Both the position numbers and the translations under genes were made by a program. From JAIRVZ01 sp031553755 (GTDB lineage: Bacteria; Bacteroidota; Bacteroidia; Bacteroidales; Azobacteroidaceae), in assembly GCA_031553755.1 (NCBI GenBank), contig JAVBKZ010000003.1, forward strand, positions 17,471 through 81,470: a stretch of DNA of 64,000 bases, in the 5' to 3' direction. Under the pieces are notes generated by a model. It saw only the letters and a program-made list of their open reading frames with translations. It had not been told where the DNA came from and made no database searches. Below are positions 46,884 through 55,723 of this stretch, in pieces (position 1 is the first letter of the stretch; every line of letters begins with the position of its first letter).

Positions 46884-48389
46884 ATGCCCGGAAAACTCGG
46901 ATACATATCGCAAATCATCGGTCCTGTAGTGGACGTATCCTATGACAAAGGAGAACATGAACTACCCAAAATCAGAGAAGCCCTAAAAGTAGTCCGTAAA
47001 GACAACAGGATCCTCATCCTGGAAGTTCAACAGCATATTGGGGAAAATACAGTTCGCACAGTCGCGATGGATTCGACAGATGGTATAATGCGAGGTATGA
47101 AAGCCGAAAATTTAGGCTCTCCTATCTCAATGCCTACCGGAGACCAGGTAAAAGGCCGTTTGATGAACGTTATCGGCGAAACTATCGACGGTATGAAACC
47201 GGTTAGCAAAGAAAACGCGGCACCCATTCACCGTGAACCCCCTAAATTTGAAGAACTATCTACATCTACCGAAGTTCTCTTTACCGGAATCAAAGTTATC
47301 GACCTTTTAGCTCCTTACGTTAAAGGAGGAAAAATCGGACTATTCGGAGGTGCCGGAGTAGGAAAAACCGTATTGATTATGGAATTAATTAACAACATCG
47401 CTAAAAAGCACAACGGATTTTCCGTATTTGCCGGTGTTGGAGAACGTACCCGTGAAGGGAATGACCTGCTTCGCGAAATGATTGAATCGGGAGTTATCCG
47501 TTATGGAAAAGAATTCAAAGAAAGTATGGAAAAAGGAGAATGGGACTTGTCTAAAATCGATTATGATGAATTAGCTAAATCTCAGGCGACTTTGGTATTC
47601 GGACAAATGAACGAACCTCCCGGAGCACGCTCTTCTGTAGCTCTTTCGGGTTTAACAATCGCCGAATCTTTCCGTGACCAAGGAGGCGAAAGCGGACGCG
47701 ATATCCTTTTCTTCATCGACAATATCTTCCGTTTCACACAAGCAGGTTCTGAAGTATCGGCCCTATTAGGCCGTATGCCTTCGGCTGTTGGATATCAACC
47801 CACATTAGCTACCGAAATGGGGATGATGCAAGAAAGAATCACATCTACAAAAGATGGATCTATCACCTCTGTTCAAGCGGTATATGTTCCCGCTGACGAC
47901 TTAACAGACCCCGCCCCGGCCACTACATTTTCCCACTTGGACGCTACTACAGTCTTAAATCGTAAAATTTCGGAATTAGGTATATATCCGGCTGTCGACC
48001 CATTAGATTCTTCATCCCGGATACTTGACGCCAATATTATCGGCGAAGAGCACTACAACACCGCTCAACGCGTGAAACAACTTTTGCAACATTATAAAGA
48101 ATTACAAGATATTATCGCCATCCTCGGAATGGAAGAACTTTCAGAAGAAGACAAATTGGCAGTAAACCGCGCCCGCCGCGTGCAACGTTTTCTTTCTCAA
48201 CCATTCTTTATGGCAGAAGCTTTTTCCGGCGTGCCGGGAGCAATGGTTTCGATAGAAGATACTATCAAAGGATTCAACATGATACTTGACGGCGAAGTAG
48301 ATAATTTACCTGAACAGGCATTCCTGAACGTTGGTACAATCGAAGAAGCTATCGAAAAAGCTAAAAAACTTAGAGGAAAAATTAAATAA
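46884..48389 (+). CDS. atpD: ATP synthase F1 subunit beta
   Basis: The 501-residue catalytic subunit carries the P-loop GGAGVGKT (155-162) and the catalytic region GERTREGNDL. An insertion of about 28 residues at 205-233 (KEFKESMEKGEWDLSK) is of a kind I recall as typical for Bacteroidota beta subunits. It is the first gene of an operon ordered beta, epsilon, membrane protein, a, c, b, delta, alpha, gamma, an order familiar from Bacteroidales. The enzyme couples proton flow to ATP synthesis or hydrolysis at the inner membrane. Confidence 0.98.
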   Translation: MPGKLGYISQIIGPVVDVSYDKGEHELPKIREALKVVRKDNRILILEVQQHIGENTVRTVAMDSTDGIMRGMKAENLGSPISMPTGDQVKGRLMNVIGETIDGMKPVSKENAAPIHREPPKFEELSTSTEVLFTGIKVIDLLAPYVKGGKIGLFGGAGVGKTVLIMELINNIAKKHNGFSVFAGVGERTREGNDLLREMIESGVIRYGKEFKESMEKGEWDLSKIDYDELAKSQATLVFGQMNEPPGARSSVALSGLTIAESFRDQGGESGRDILFFIDNIFRFTQAGSEVSALLGRMPSAVGYQPTLATEMGMMQERITSTKDGSITSVQAVYVPADDLTDPAPATTFSHLDATTVLNRKISELGIYPAVDPLDSSSRILDANIIGEEHYNTAQRVKQLLQHYKELQDIIAILGMEELSEEDKLAVNRARRVQRFLSQPFFMAEAFSGVPGAMVSIEDTIKGFNMILDGEVDNLPEQAFLNVGTIEEAIEKAKKLRGKIK

Positions 48390-48390
48390 T

Positions 48391-48465
48391 GGAGAGTGGA
48401 GAATTGAGAGTGGAAAACTGAGGTAATTTAACTCTCAACTCTCAACTCTCAATTCTCAATTCAAC
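48391..48465. repeat. Hairpin of short CTCAATT/CTCAACT repeats between atpD and atpC
   Basis: GAGAATTGAGAGT (48399-48411) pairs perfectly with ACTCTCAATTCTC (48445-48457), and further CTCAACT units lie in the loop and right arm. A related hairpin occurs before atpG. It lies in an operon, so it may adjust the beta:epsilon ratio through mRNA structure; this is inference. Confidence 0.5.
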
Positions 48466-48468
48466 AAA

Positions 48469-48702
48469 ATGAAACTTGAAATAATTTCCCCTGAAAAAAT
48501 ATTATTCTCCGGCGATGTGGAATTAGTTACATTACCGGGAACATCAGGTAGTTTTACCATTTTAGAAAAACATGCTCCGATTATATCTTCTTTAAATAAA
48601 GGAATTTTATCATACAGGATAAACGGAAAAGACATTGAATTAGAAATTAACGGAGGATTTATTGAAGCAAAAAACAACATTGTATCCGTTTGTATAGAAT
48701 AA
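48469..48702 (+). CDS. atpC: ATP synthase F1 subunit epsilon
   Basis: The 77-residue protein matches only the N-terminal beta-sandwich of epsilon (ISPEKILFSGDVELVTLPGTSGSFTILEKHAPII). The C-terminal helical hairpin that inhibits ATP hydrolysis in longer homologues is absent, as in other short forms. It links the gamma stalk to the c-ring. It follows atpD after a repeat-filled gap of 79 bp. Confidence 0.93.
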   Translation: MKLEIISPEKILFSGDVELVTLPGTSGSFTILEKHAPIISSLNKGILSYRINGKDIELEINGGFIEAKNNIVSVCIE

Positions 48703-48712
48703 TGATATTATT

Positions 48713-49120
48713 ATGAATTCTTTCAGAATTAAATACCTGACTTACTTGTTATCATTCTCTTTGATAACTGGTGCCGGTATTGGCGCTCTGTTATATTACT
48801 ATTTGCAGGATTATTATCCGCAATGGTATGTCGGAATTCTTTCTTTTCTATTTTTATTCGAATCGCTTGTTATTTGCATCGTTGATTCAGCGAGTAAAAA
48901 ATTAGGACAAAGAAAATTGGCAAATTTGTATCTACTGCTTAAAGTTGTAAAAATACTATCTTCTTTAGCCTTTGTCGGTATATACGCCATAAATAATAAA
49001 GAAGGAATACGCAGTTTCGTACTCGTTTTTGTTTTCTTCTACTTTCTGTTTCTCTTGTTCGATACGCTTTTCTTTTCTCGTGTGGAAAAAAGGTTAAAAG
49101 CCGGCAATAACACAAAATGA
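48713..49120 (+). CDS. Small membrane protein in the AtpI position
   Basis: The 135-residue protein has four predicted membrane helices (about 8-30, 40-60, 75-95 and 100-122) and a basic tail. It stands between atpC and atpB, the place of AtpI-like assembly factors and of an unnamed hypothetical gene in Bacteroidales ATP operons. Sequence similarity to AtpI is not obvious. Its stop overlaps the atpB start (ATGA at 49117-49120), which suggests translational coupling. Confidence 0.7.
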   Translation: MNSFRIKYLTYLLSFSLITGAGIGALLYYYLQDYYPQWYVGILSFLFLFESLVICIVDSASKKLGQRKLANLYLLLKVVKILSSLAFVGIYAINNKEGIRSFVLVFVFFYFLFLLFDTLFFSRVEKRLKAGNNTK

Positions 49121-50229
49121 TGAACAATTTAGTTAAAAATATTATCAAATGTTTGCTTTTGTTCCTTCTATTAGGAATACAAGTTACCAACGCGTCTACA
49201 AACACTCAGGCCGAAGATAAGGAAATCAATGTCAGGGAACTGATATTGGAACACCTTGCCGATTCTTACGAATGGCATATTACCAACATTGGAGAAAAAC
49301 ACATTTCAATTCCGTTGCCGGTTATCGTAAAAGGGAAAGAAAGTGGATGGCACGTTTTTCTTTCATCTCATTTTCACCACGGAACTGAATCTTATGAAGG
49401 ATTCCATATTGCAAAAGAAGGAGACCTTCAAGGAAAAATAGTAGAAATAAATACTTCCGGAGAAGAAGTCCGTCCTTTAGACATATCAATCACAAAAAAC
49501 GTTTGTTCGTTGCTTTTCAGCTGCATACTATTGGTTATCTTAATTTTAAGCGTAGCGAATTGGTATAAAAAACAACAATCGGAAAGAGCGCACAGAGCGC
49601 CTAAAGGTTTTATCGGTTTCATGGAAATGTTTATTATGAATGTCAATGACGAACTGATTAAACCTTGTGTCGGTAAAGATTACAAACGCTATGCTCCCTA
49701 TCTTCTGACTGCATTTTTCTTTATATTTATAAACAATTTATTAGGATTAATTCCTATTTTTCCCGGAGGAGCTAACCTGACCGGAAACATAGCCGTCACT
49801 TTGGTTTTGGCTCTATTTACTTTTTTCACAGTCAATCTTTTCGGAAGCAAAGAATATTGGAAAGAAATTTTTTGGCCAGATGTGCCCGTTTGGTTAAAAA
49901 TACCACCTATTATGCCAGCATTGGAATTGGTAGGAGTATTTACAAAGCCGTTTGCCCTTATGATTCGTTTGTTCGCTAACATTTTGGCAGGACACTCCAT
50001 CGTTTTAGGTCTAACATGTCTGATTTTTGTGACAGTCAACCTCGGACCCGCTTTAAATACAGGAATGACAATCGTTTCCGTTTTATTGACAGTATTCATC
50101 AGCTTTGTGGAAGTATTAGTCGCTTACATTCAGGCTTACGTATTTACGATGTTGTCGGCCGTATTTATTGGCCTATCCAGAGTTGAACCTCATCACGCTC
50201 ATAGCAAAGAAGAAAAAAACAATCATTAA
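49117..50229 (+). CDS. atpB: ATP synthase Fo subunit a, with N-terminal signal-like extension
   Basis: The 370-residue protein is much longer than the E. coli subunit. Residues 1-27 look like a signal peptide and 28-125 form an extracytoplasmic extension before the first core helix (129-149). The half-channel arginine is R284 in KPFALMIRLFANILAGHS. Such extensions occur in Bacteroidota and some other phyla. The start is the ATG overlapping the preceding stop; the very next codon is also ATG (49120). Confidence 0.95.
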   Translation: MMNNLVKNIIKCLLLFLLLGIQVTNASTNTQAEDKEINVRELILEHLADSYEWHITNIGEKHISIPLPVIVKGKESGWHVFLSSHFHHGTESYEGFHIAKEGDLQGKIVEINTSGEEVRPLDISITKNVCSLLFSCILLVILILSVANWYKKQQSERAHRAPKGFIGFMEMFIMNVNDELIKPCVGKDYKRYAPYLLTAFFFIFINNLLGLIPIFPGGANLTGNIAVTLVLALFTFFTVNLFGSKEYWKEIFWPDVPVWLKIPPIMPALELVGVFTKPFALMIRLFANILAGHSIVLGLTCLIFVTVNLGPALNTGMTIVSVLLTVFISFVEVLVAYIQAYVFTMLSAVFIGLSRVEPHHAHSKEEKNNH

Positions 50230-50268
50230 AAAATAAACAAATAATTAATAATTTTAAAAGATAAGTTT

Positions 50269-50520
50269 ATGTTATTATCAGTATTATTACAAGCAGCCGC
50301 AGGAGCGAGTTTAACAGGATTCGGAGCTGCTTTAGGAGCAGGATTAGCAGTTATTGGAGCAGGTATCGGTATCGGTAAAATCGGTCAATCTGCAATGGAC
50401 GGTATCGCAAGACAACCCGAAGCAGGAGGAGATATACGTATGTCGATGATTATTGCCGCAGCTCTTGTAGAAGGCGCCGCTTTGTTTGCTATTGTAGTTT
50501 GTGGATTTATTTTGAAATAA
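50269..50520 (+). CDS. atpE: ATP synthase Fo subunit c
   Basis: The 83-residue proteolipid has two membrane helices joined by the polar loop ARQPEAGG. The ion-binding carboxylate is E68 in ALVEGAALF. Compared with the sodium-type c subunit of Ilyobacter, the ligand positions Q32 and S66 are replaced by Ile and Gly, so a proton-type ring is inferred. Confidence 0.96.
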   Translation: MLLSVLLQAAAGASLTGFGAALGAGLAVIGAGIGIGKIGQSAMDGIARQPEAGGDIRMSMIIAAALVEGAALFAIVVCGFILK

Positions 50521-50527
50521 ATAACTC

Positions 50528-51022
50528 ATGGGATTATTAACGCCCGATGCCGGTTTATTATTTTGGATGCTCATATCCTTCGGGATTGTATTTTTTGTGC
50601 TTGCTAAATTCGGATTTCCTATCATTGTAAAAATGGTAGAGGAACGGAAAGAATATATCCAGAATTCTTTGAAATCGGCCGAAGAAGCAAACAACAAATT
50701 AGCGACAATCAAATCAGAAGGAGAAAAAATCTTAGCGGAAGCACGTAACGAACAAATGTTGCTTCTCAAAGAAGGTGCTGATATGCGCGAAAAATTAATC
50801 AAAGAGGCCAAACAACAAGCCGAAATTGAAGCCGGTAAAGTAATGGAAAATGCCCGATTGGTTATACTCAAAGAAAAAGAAGAGGCAGTCAGAGATATAA
50901 GGAAACAAGTTGCGGAATTATCAATAGAAATCGCGGAAAAAGTTCTCCGTAAAAATTTAGAGAACAAGTCCGCGCAATTAGAATTGATTGATAAACTATT
51001 AGATGAAGCAACTGTTAATTGA
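50528..51022 (+). CDS. atpF: ATP synthase Fo subunit b
   Basis: The 164-residue protein has an N-terminal membrane helix (about 9-30) and a long charged helix (35-160), forming the peripheral stalk. It lies 7 bp after atpE. Confidence 0.95.
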   Translation: MGLLTPDAGLLFWMLISFGIVFFVLAKFGFPIIVKMVEERKEYIQNSLKSAEEANNKLATIKSEGEKILAEARNEQMLLLKEGADMREKLIKEAKQQAEIEAGKVMENARLVILKEKEEAVRDIRKQVAELSIEIAEKVLRKNLENKSAQLELIDKLLDEATVN

Positions 51023-51044
51023 TATGAAGAAATGAAAAATTTGA

Positions 51045-51584
51045 ATGGATACTGGAAAAATTTCTACAAGGTATGCTAAAGCGTTATATGCTTACGCGTC
51101 TGAATTGAAGGAAGAAGATCGCTTATACGAAGAAATGAAATCTTTGATAAGTAATTTTTATTCGTTCAAATCTTTGAATAAAATAATGCAGAACCCTACT
51201 GTTTCTCCCGAAGAAAAACAAAAATTGTTGATTACAGCCGGAGGAATAACAGTAAGTAAAGCATACCTGGGAATGTTGCAGACAATCAAAGAAAATCAAA
51301 GGGAATCTTATATGTTCTCAATCGCTTTGATGTATCAGGAATATTACCGGAAAGAAAAAGGTATGGTTATCGGCATTTTAACGACAACCGACAACGCATC
51401 CGAAGAACAAAAAGAAAAGCTCAAAAATATGATTGCCGCAGGTACCAATCAAAAAGTTGACTTGATAACAAAAACAGATGAGAACCTTATTGGAGGATTT
51501 ATCTTACAAATAGAATCGAATCTGTTAGACGCTAGTATCAAAAATCAGTTGAATAAAATAAAATTACAATTGACTAACAGTTAA
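51045..51584 (+). CDS. atpH: ATP synthase F1 subunit delta
   Basis: The 179-residue protein shows the N-terminal helical bundle (ISTRYAKALYAYA) and the C-terminal NLIGGFILQIESNLLDASIKNQL motif of delta/OSCP. It attaches the b stalk to the top of F1. It lies 22 bp after atpF. Confidence 0.94.
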   Translation: MDTGKISTRYAKALYAYASELKEEDRLYEEMKSLISNFYSFKSLNKIMQNPTVSPEEKQKLLITAGGITVSKAYLGMLQTIKENQRESYMFSIALMYQEYYRKEKGMVIGILTTTDNASEEQKEKLKNMIAAGTNQKVDLITKTDENLIGGFILQIESNLLDASIKNQLNKIKLQLTNS

Positions 51585-51639
51585 AAATTAGAAGATTTTA
51601 TTTTTAGTTTTAAACTATTAGTTTTTAGTTTTAATAATT

Positions 51640-53220
51640 ATGCCCGAAATTAAAGCAAGCGAAGTTTCAGAAGTTCTGAAAATGCAGCTCGAAGGAATAG
51701 ATACAAAAATAAAATTCGAGGAAATCGGAACCGTTTTACAGGTAAGCGATGGAGTTGTCCGTATTTTCGGATTAACAAATGCCGAATCGGGAGAACTTCT
51801 TGAATTCGAATCCGGAGTAATGGCTGTGGTCATGAACTTAGAAGAAGATAATGTTGGAGCTGTACTTTTAGGACCAACAGAATTAGTAGAAGAAGGCGAC
51901 ACGGTGAAACGCACCGGACGCATTTCGTCTATTATGGTAGGTGAAAGCCTGTTAGGAAGGGTTATCAACCCTATCGGACAACCTCTTGATGGAAAAGGAG
52001 CTATTACCGGAGAATTGCTTGAAATGCCATTGGAAAGAAAAGCGCCGGGAGTAATATTCCGTCAACCTGTAAATGAACCGCTTCAAACAGGTATCAAATC
52101 TATTGACGCTATGATTCCTATCGGACGCGGACAACGTGAGTTGATTATCGGCGACCGTCAAACAGGAAAAACAGCGATCGCGATTGATGCCATCATCAAC
52201 CAAAGAAATAATTTTTTAGAAGGAAAACCTGTTTATTGCATATATGTAGCCATCGGACAAAAAGGTTCGACAGTCGCGAATATAGTCAACACATTGCAGG
52301 CTAAAGGCGCGATGGACTATACAATCGTCGTATCAGCAACAGCTTCCGACCCCGCCGCCTTACAGTTTTACGCGCCATTCGCAGGAGCCGCTATCGGAGA
52401 ATATTTCAGAGATACCGGTCGCCATGCTTTGGTCGTTTATGATGACTTATCCAAACAAGCGGTTTCTTATCGGGAAGTTTCTTTGATTTTAAGACGTCCT
52501 TCCGGACGTGAAGCATACCCCGGAGATATTTTTTACCTGCACTCACGTCTATTAGAGCGTGCCGCGAAAATTATTGCAAACGACAACGTTGCCCGTCAAA
52601 TGAACGATTTACCGGATTGTCTTAAAGATAAAATCAAAGGAGGAGGTTCTTTAACCGCGTTGCCTATCATCGAAACTCAAGCCGGAGACGTTTCCGCGTA
52701 TATCCCGACGAATGTTATTTCAATTACCGACGGACAAATTTTTCTTGAAACAGGATTGTTCAATGCCGGTATCCGCCCTGCCGTTAATGTCGGTATTTCT
52801 GTTTCTCGTGTAGGTGGTAACGCGCAAGTGAAAGCGATGAAGAAAATTGCCGGAACATTGAAAACCGACCAAGCTCAATACCGTGAATTGGAAGCTTTCA
52901 GTAAATTCGGAGGAGATATGGATCCGGTCACGAAAATGATTTTGGATAAAGGTAAGAAAAATTCGGAATTATTAATTCAGCCTCAATATCAACCGTTACC
53001 GGTAGAAAAAGAAATCGCTATTATTTATTGCGGAACACAAGGATTATTAAGTGAAGTTCCGGTTGATAAAGTCCGTGATTTTGAAAAAACATTCCTTGAC
53101 GTTATCGAATTGAAATATAAAAAAGAAGTTCTTGACCTTCTTCGTGAAGGTGTATTAAACGATGAGATAGCTGATATATTGAAAAGTACAGCTTTGGAAG
53201 TTGCTAAAAAGTATAAATAA
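51640..53220 (+). CDS. atpA: ATP synthase F1 subunit alpha
   Basis: The 526-residue non-catalytic nucleotide-binding subunit has the P-loop GDRQTGKT (171-178) and the signature PAVNVGISVSRVGG. The 55 bp gap before it contains TTTTAGTTTTAA-type repeats. Confidence 0.98.
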   Translation: MPEIKASEVSEVLKMQLEGIDTKIKFEEIGTVLQVSDGVVRIFGLTNAESGELLEFESGVMAVVMNLEEDNVGAVLLGPTELVEEGDTVKRTGRISSIMVGESLLGRVINPIGQPLDGKGAITGELLEMPLERKAPGVIFRQPVNEPLQTGIKSIDAMIPIGRGQRELIIGDRQTGKTAIAIDAIINQRNNFLEGKPVYCIYVAIGQKGSTVANIVNTLQAKGAMDYTIVVSATASDPAALQFYAPFAGAAIGEYFRDTGRHALVVYDDLSKQAVSYREVSLILRRPSGREAYPGDIFYLHSRLLERAAKIIANDNVARQMNDLPDCLKDKIKGGGSLTALPIIETQAGDVSAYIPTNVISITDGQIFLETGLFNAGIRPAVNVGISVSRVGGNAQVKAMKKIAGTLKTDQAQYRELEAFSKFGGDMDPVTKMILDKGKKNSELLIQPQYQPLPVEKEIAIIYCGTQGLLSEVPVDKVRDFEKTFLDVIELKYKKEVLDLLREGVLNDEIADILKSTALEVAKKYK

Positions 53221-53309
53221 ATTGAAAATTGAGAATTGAGAATTGAGAATGAAATATTAAATAACGCTCTCAATTTTCAGCTCTCAACTTTCAACTCTCA
53301 ACTAAAAAC
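53221..53309. repeat. Hairpin of short repeats between atpA and atpG
   Basis: Units of TTGAGAA on the left and CTCTCAA/CTTTCAA on the right form an imperfect stem, for example TGAAAATTGAGA with TCTCAATTTTCA. It is related to the elements at 11776-11798 and 48391-48465. Confidence 0.45.
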
Positions 53310-54182
53310 ATGGCCTCATTAAAAGAAGTAAAAGGAAGGATAGCATCGGTAAAATCGACACAGAAAATTACCTCTGCTATGAAGATGGTTTCATCAGCCA
53401 AATTACGCAAGGCTCAATATCAAATTGAAAATTTCCTGCCTTACGAAAGGCATTTGACTGAAATCTTGAATAATTTTTTATCGTCCGAAACAGAATACGT
53501 TTCTCCCCTATCGGAAACAAGAGAAGTGAATGCTTTGGCTATCATCGTTATATCTTCCAACTCCAGTTTATGCGGCGCGTTTAATTCTAATATCATCCGG
53601 TTATTGGAACAAACAATAAAGGAATATTCTCAAGTAGATCCGAAAAATATATACATATATCCCATTGGAAAAAAAGTAGAAGAGGCCTGTAAAAAAGCGG
53701 GAAGAAATGTACAGGGAAGCTACACTTCTTTGATGGATAAACCCAATTTTGACGGAGCGAAAATAATCGCGGATTTATTGTCGAACGATTTCAGGAAAAA
53801 AAGGATCGACAAAGCTATTCTATTGTATAATCACTTCAAAAGCACTTCTTCTCAAATTCCTTTAATAGAACAGTTTTTACCCATTGAACTATCCGTAAAA
53901 CAAACAAATAATAATTCAATTGCCGCGGATTATATTGTAGAGCCCGATAAAATTACGATTTTGGAATCATTAATACCTAAATCGTTGAGGATTAAGCTAT
54001 ATGCAAGCATTTTAGATTCAGCCGCAGCCGAACAAGCCGCAAGGACATTGGCGATGCAAATTGCAACCGATAACGCAAGCGAAATACTTGAAGATTTAAC
54101 GATCCAGTACAATAAACAAAGACAGCAGGCAATTACCAGCGAATTATTGGATATTATCGGAGGTTCAGAAACGCAAAAATAA
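53310..54182 (+). CDS. atpG: ATP synthase F1 subunit gamma
   Basis: The 290-residue rotary stalk subunit has the N-terminal helix (LKEVKGRIASVKSTQKIT...MVSSAKLRKA) and the C-terminal helix (ARTLAMQIATDNASEILEDL...YNKQRQQAIT) that form the coiled-coil shaft. It is the last gene of the operon. Confidence 0.96.
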   Translation: MASLKEVKGRIASVKSTQKITSAMKMVSSAKLRKAQYQIENFLPYERHLTEILNNFLSSETEYVSPLSETREVNALAIIVISSNSSLCGAFNSNIIRLLEQTIKEYSQVDPKNIYIYPIGKKVEEACKKAGRNVQGSYTSLMDKPNFDGAKIIADLLSNDFRKKRIDKAILLYNHFKSTSSQIPLIEQFLPIELSVKQTNNNSIAADYIVEPDKITILESLIPKSLRIKLYASILDSAAAEQAARTLAMQIATDNASEILEDLTIQYNKQRQQAITSELLDIIGGSETQK

Positions 54183-54259
54183 TCAAATTTAAACCATTTT
54201 ATTTTTTTATAGTCAAAAGTTTGATTCCAAATAGAGAAATTAAAACAATTGAAAAATTC

Positions 54260-54267
54260 TACATTTG
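54260..54267 (+). promoter_or_regulatory. Possible -7 element of the Spy-like gene
   Basis: TACATTTG matches the -7 consensus exactly and lies 30 bp before the next start codon. No TTTG is found at the right distance upstream, so the call is weak. Confidence 0.35.
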
Positions 54268-54297
54268 GATATTTAATAAATTAAAATTCAAAAGATT

Positions 54298-54690
54298 ATG
54301 AAAAAGATCCGATTATTAGTTATTTTCTCTTTACTTTCTTGTGGAATTGCTTTTTCTCAACCTCCTCAAGGAAGAGGACAACGCATGACAATTGAAGAAC
54401 GTTCGCAAAAAACGACAGAATGGATGACAAAAGAACTTGATTTGACAAAAGAACAAATTACACCAATTGATTCTATTAATTTATTATTTACTAAGACACA
54501 ACAAGTATTATATCAATCTGCCGAAGGAGATAGAGAAAAAGTAAGAGACGCGATGAATGCTCTTGAAAAAGAGAAAGAAACCGCTCTATCCAAAGTTTTA
54601 ACTTCTAAGCAATTAGAACTTTACAAAACAAAAATCAAAGAAATGAAAGAAATGATGGAAAACAGAAGAAGAGGTAGTGGTGGCAATTAA
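54298..54690 (+). CDS. Small secreted Spy/CpxP-like protein
   Basis: The 130-residue protein has a signal peptide (1-20) and a charged, all-helical mature part with the repeat theme LDLTKEQ (47-53) and LTSKQLELY (101-109), resembling the LTxxQ motifs of periplasmic Spy/CpxP-type proteins. The ends are rich in Arg, Gly and Gln. In Bacteroidota such small proteins are common and largely uncharacterised. A clear terminator follows, so it is a single-gene unit. Confidence 0.6.
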   Translation: MKKIRLLVIFSLLSCGIAFSQPPQGRGQRMTIEERSQKTTEWMTKELDLTKEQITPIDSINLLFTKTQQVLYQSAEGDREKVRDAMNALEKEKETALSKVLTSKQLELYKTKIKEMKEMMENRRRGSGGN

Positions 54691-54717
54691 TCACAACAGC
54701 TAAAATGTATTACATAT

Positions 54718-54752
54718 AAATCCTGTTTAATAAAATTAAACAGGATTTTTTA
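54718..54752 (+). terminator. Intrinsic terminator after the Spy-like gene
   Basis: AAATCCTGTTTAAT (54718-54731) and ATTAAACAGGATTT (54735-54748) form a perfect 14 bp stem with an AAA loop, followed by further T. It lies 28 bp after the stop codon. Confidence 0.88.
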
Positions 54753-54854
54753 TAAACTTTTTAAACTTTTTCGGGTTATTTCTATAAAACACAATAGCTC
54801 TTTATATAATAAATACACAACTCTTGTGTTATTATTTTCAATTCAAATAAATAT

Positions 54855-55709
54855 ATGAAACGTCAGAAAAGAGTAGCAGCCATCCACGATATATCCGGAT
54901 TCGGAAAATGTTCACTTACCGTAGCTTTACCTATTATTTCCGCGGCCGGAATAGAAACCAGTGTTATGCCCACAGCCGTTTTATCTACTCATACAGGTGG
55001 ATTTACAGGATTTACTTACAGGGATTTAACAGAAGATCTACGTCCGTTTGCCCAACATTGGAAATCTTTGAATCTCGAATTCGACGCAATTTACTCCGGA
55101 TTTTTAGGTTCTTTTGAACAATTGGATATTGTTTCCGATTTTTTCGATCAATTCAAAAAAACAGACAATATCATTTTAGTAGATCCCGTAATGGCTGATA
55201 ACGGAGAATTATACAAAATATTTACTCCTGAATTTGCCAAAGGAATGGCTGAATTATGTAAAAAAGCAGATATTATCGTTCCTAACATGACAGAAGCTTG
55301 TTTGATTCTGAATGAAAGCTATCATCCGGGACCTTATTCAAAAGAATATATTGAACAAATTTTGAAAAATTTAACTAAACTCGGGCCTAAAAAAGTAGTC
55401 CTGACCGGTGTATTTTTTAATGAAAGTGAACTCGGGGCCGCGACTTACGATACAACGACAAATACTTTCGGATATGCTTTTTCCGACAGGATACCGGGAT
55501 ATTTTCATGGTACTGGAGATATTTTCGGAAGCGCTCTCCTTTCCGCAATATTAAATGGTTTCGATTTGAATCAGTCGGCCGGAATAGCAGTTTCTTTCAC
55601 AACTGAAAGTATTCGAAGAACAGCCGAAGCAAAAACGGATATTCGTTTTGGCGTAAATTTCGAAGAAAGTATTCCTAATTTTTTGAAAGAATTGAAGATT
55701 GTGAAATAA
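54855..55709 (+). CDS. Pyridoxal/pyridoxamine kinase (PdxY/PdxK-like)
   Basis: The 284-residue protein is of the ribokinase superfamily. The N-terminal HDISGFGKCSLTVALPII is typical of pyridoxal kinases, and GTGDIFGSALLSAIL holds the catalytic aspartate and anion hole. DPVMADNGELY is another conserved segment. It phosphorylates pyridoxal or related B6 vitamers for pyridoxal phosphate salvage. Whether it is PdxK- or PdxY-type is not decided. It converges with the epimerase gene 14 bp away. Confidence 0.9.
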   Translation: MKRQKRVAAIHDISGFGKCSLTVALPIISAAGIETSVMPTAVLSTHTGGFTGFTYRDLTEDLRPFAQHWKSLNLEFDAIYSGFLGSFEQLDIVSDFFDQFKKTDNIILVDPVMADNGELYKIFTPEFAKGMAELCKKADIIVPNMTEACLILNESYHPGPYSKEYIEQILKNLTKLGPKKVVLTGVFFNESELGAATYDTTTNTFGYAFSDRIPGYFHGTGDIFGSALLSAILNGFDLNQSAGIAVSFTTESIRRTAEAKTDIRFGVNFEESIPNFLKELKIVK

Positions 55710-55723
55710 AATTTATGCATGGC

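Noticed and set aside
49698..50099. Minus-strand frame of 133 codons opposite atpB
   Set aside because: Shadow of the conserved core of subunit a.
50344..50967. Minus-strand frame of 207 codons opposite atpE/atpF
   Set aside because: Serine-rich shadow translation of two certain ATP synthase genes.
54183..54259. Terminator after atpG
   Set aside because: AATCAAA and TTTGATT are present but the stem is only seven pairs with a long A/T-rich loop.
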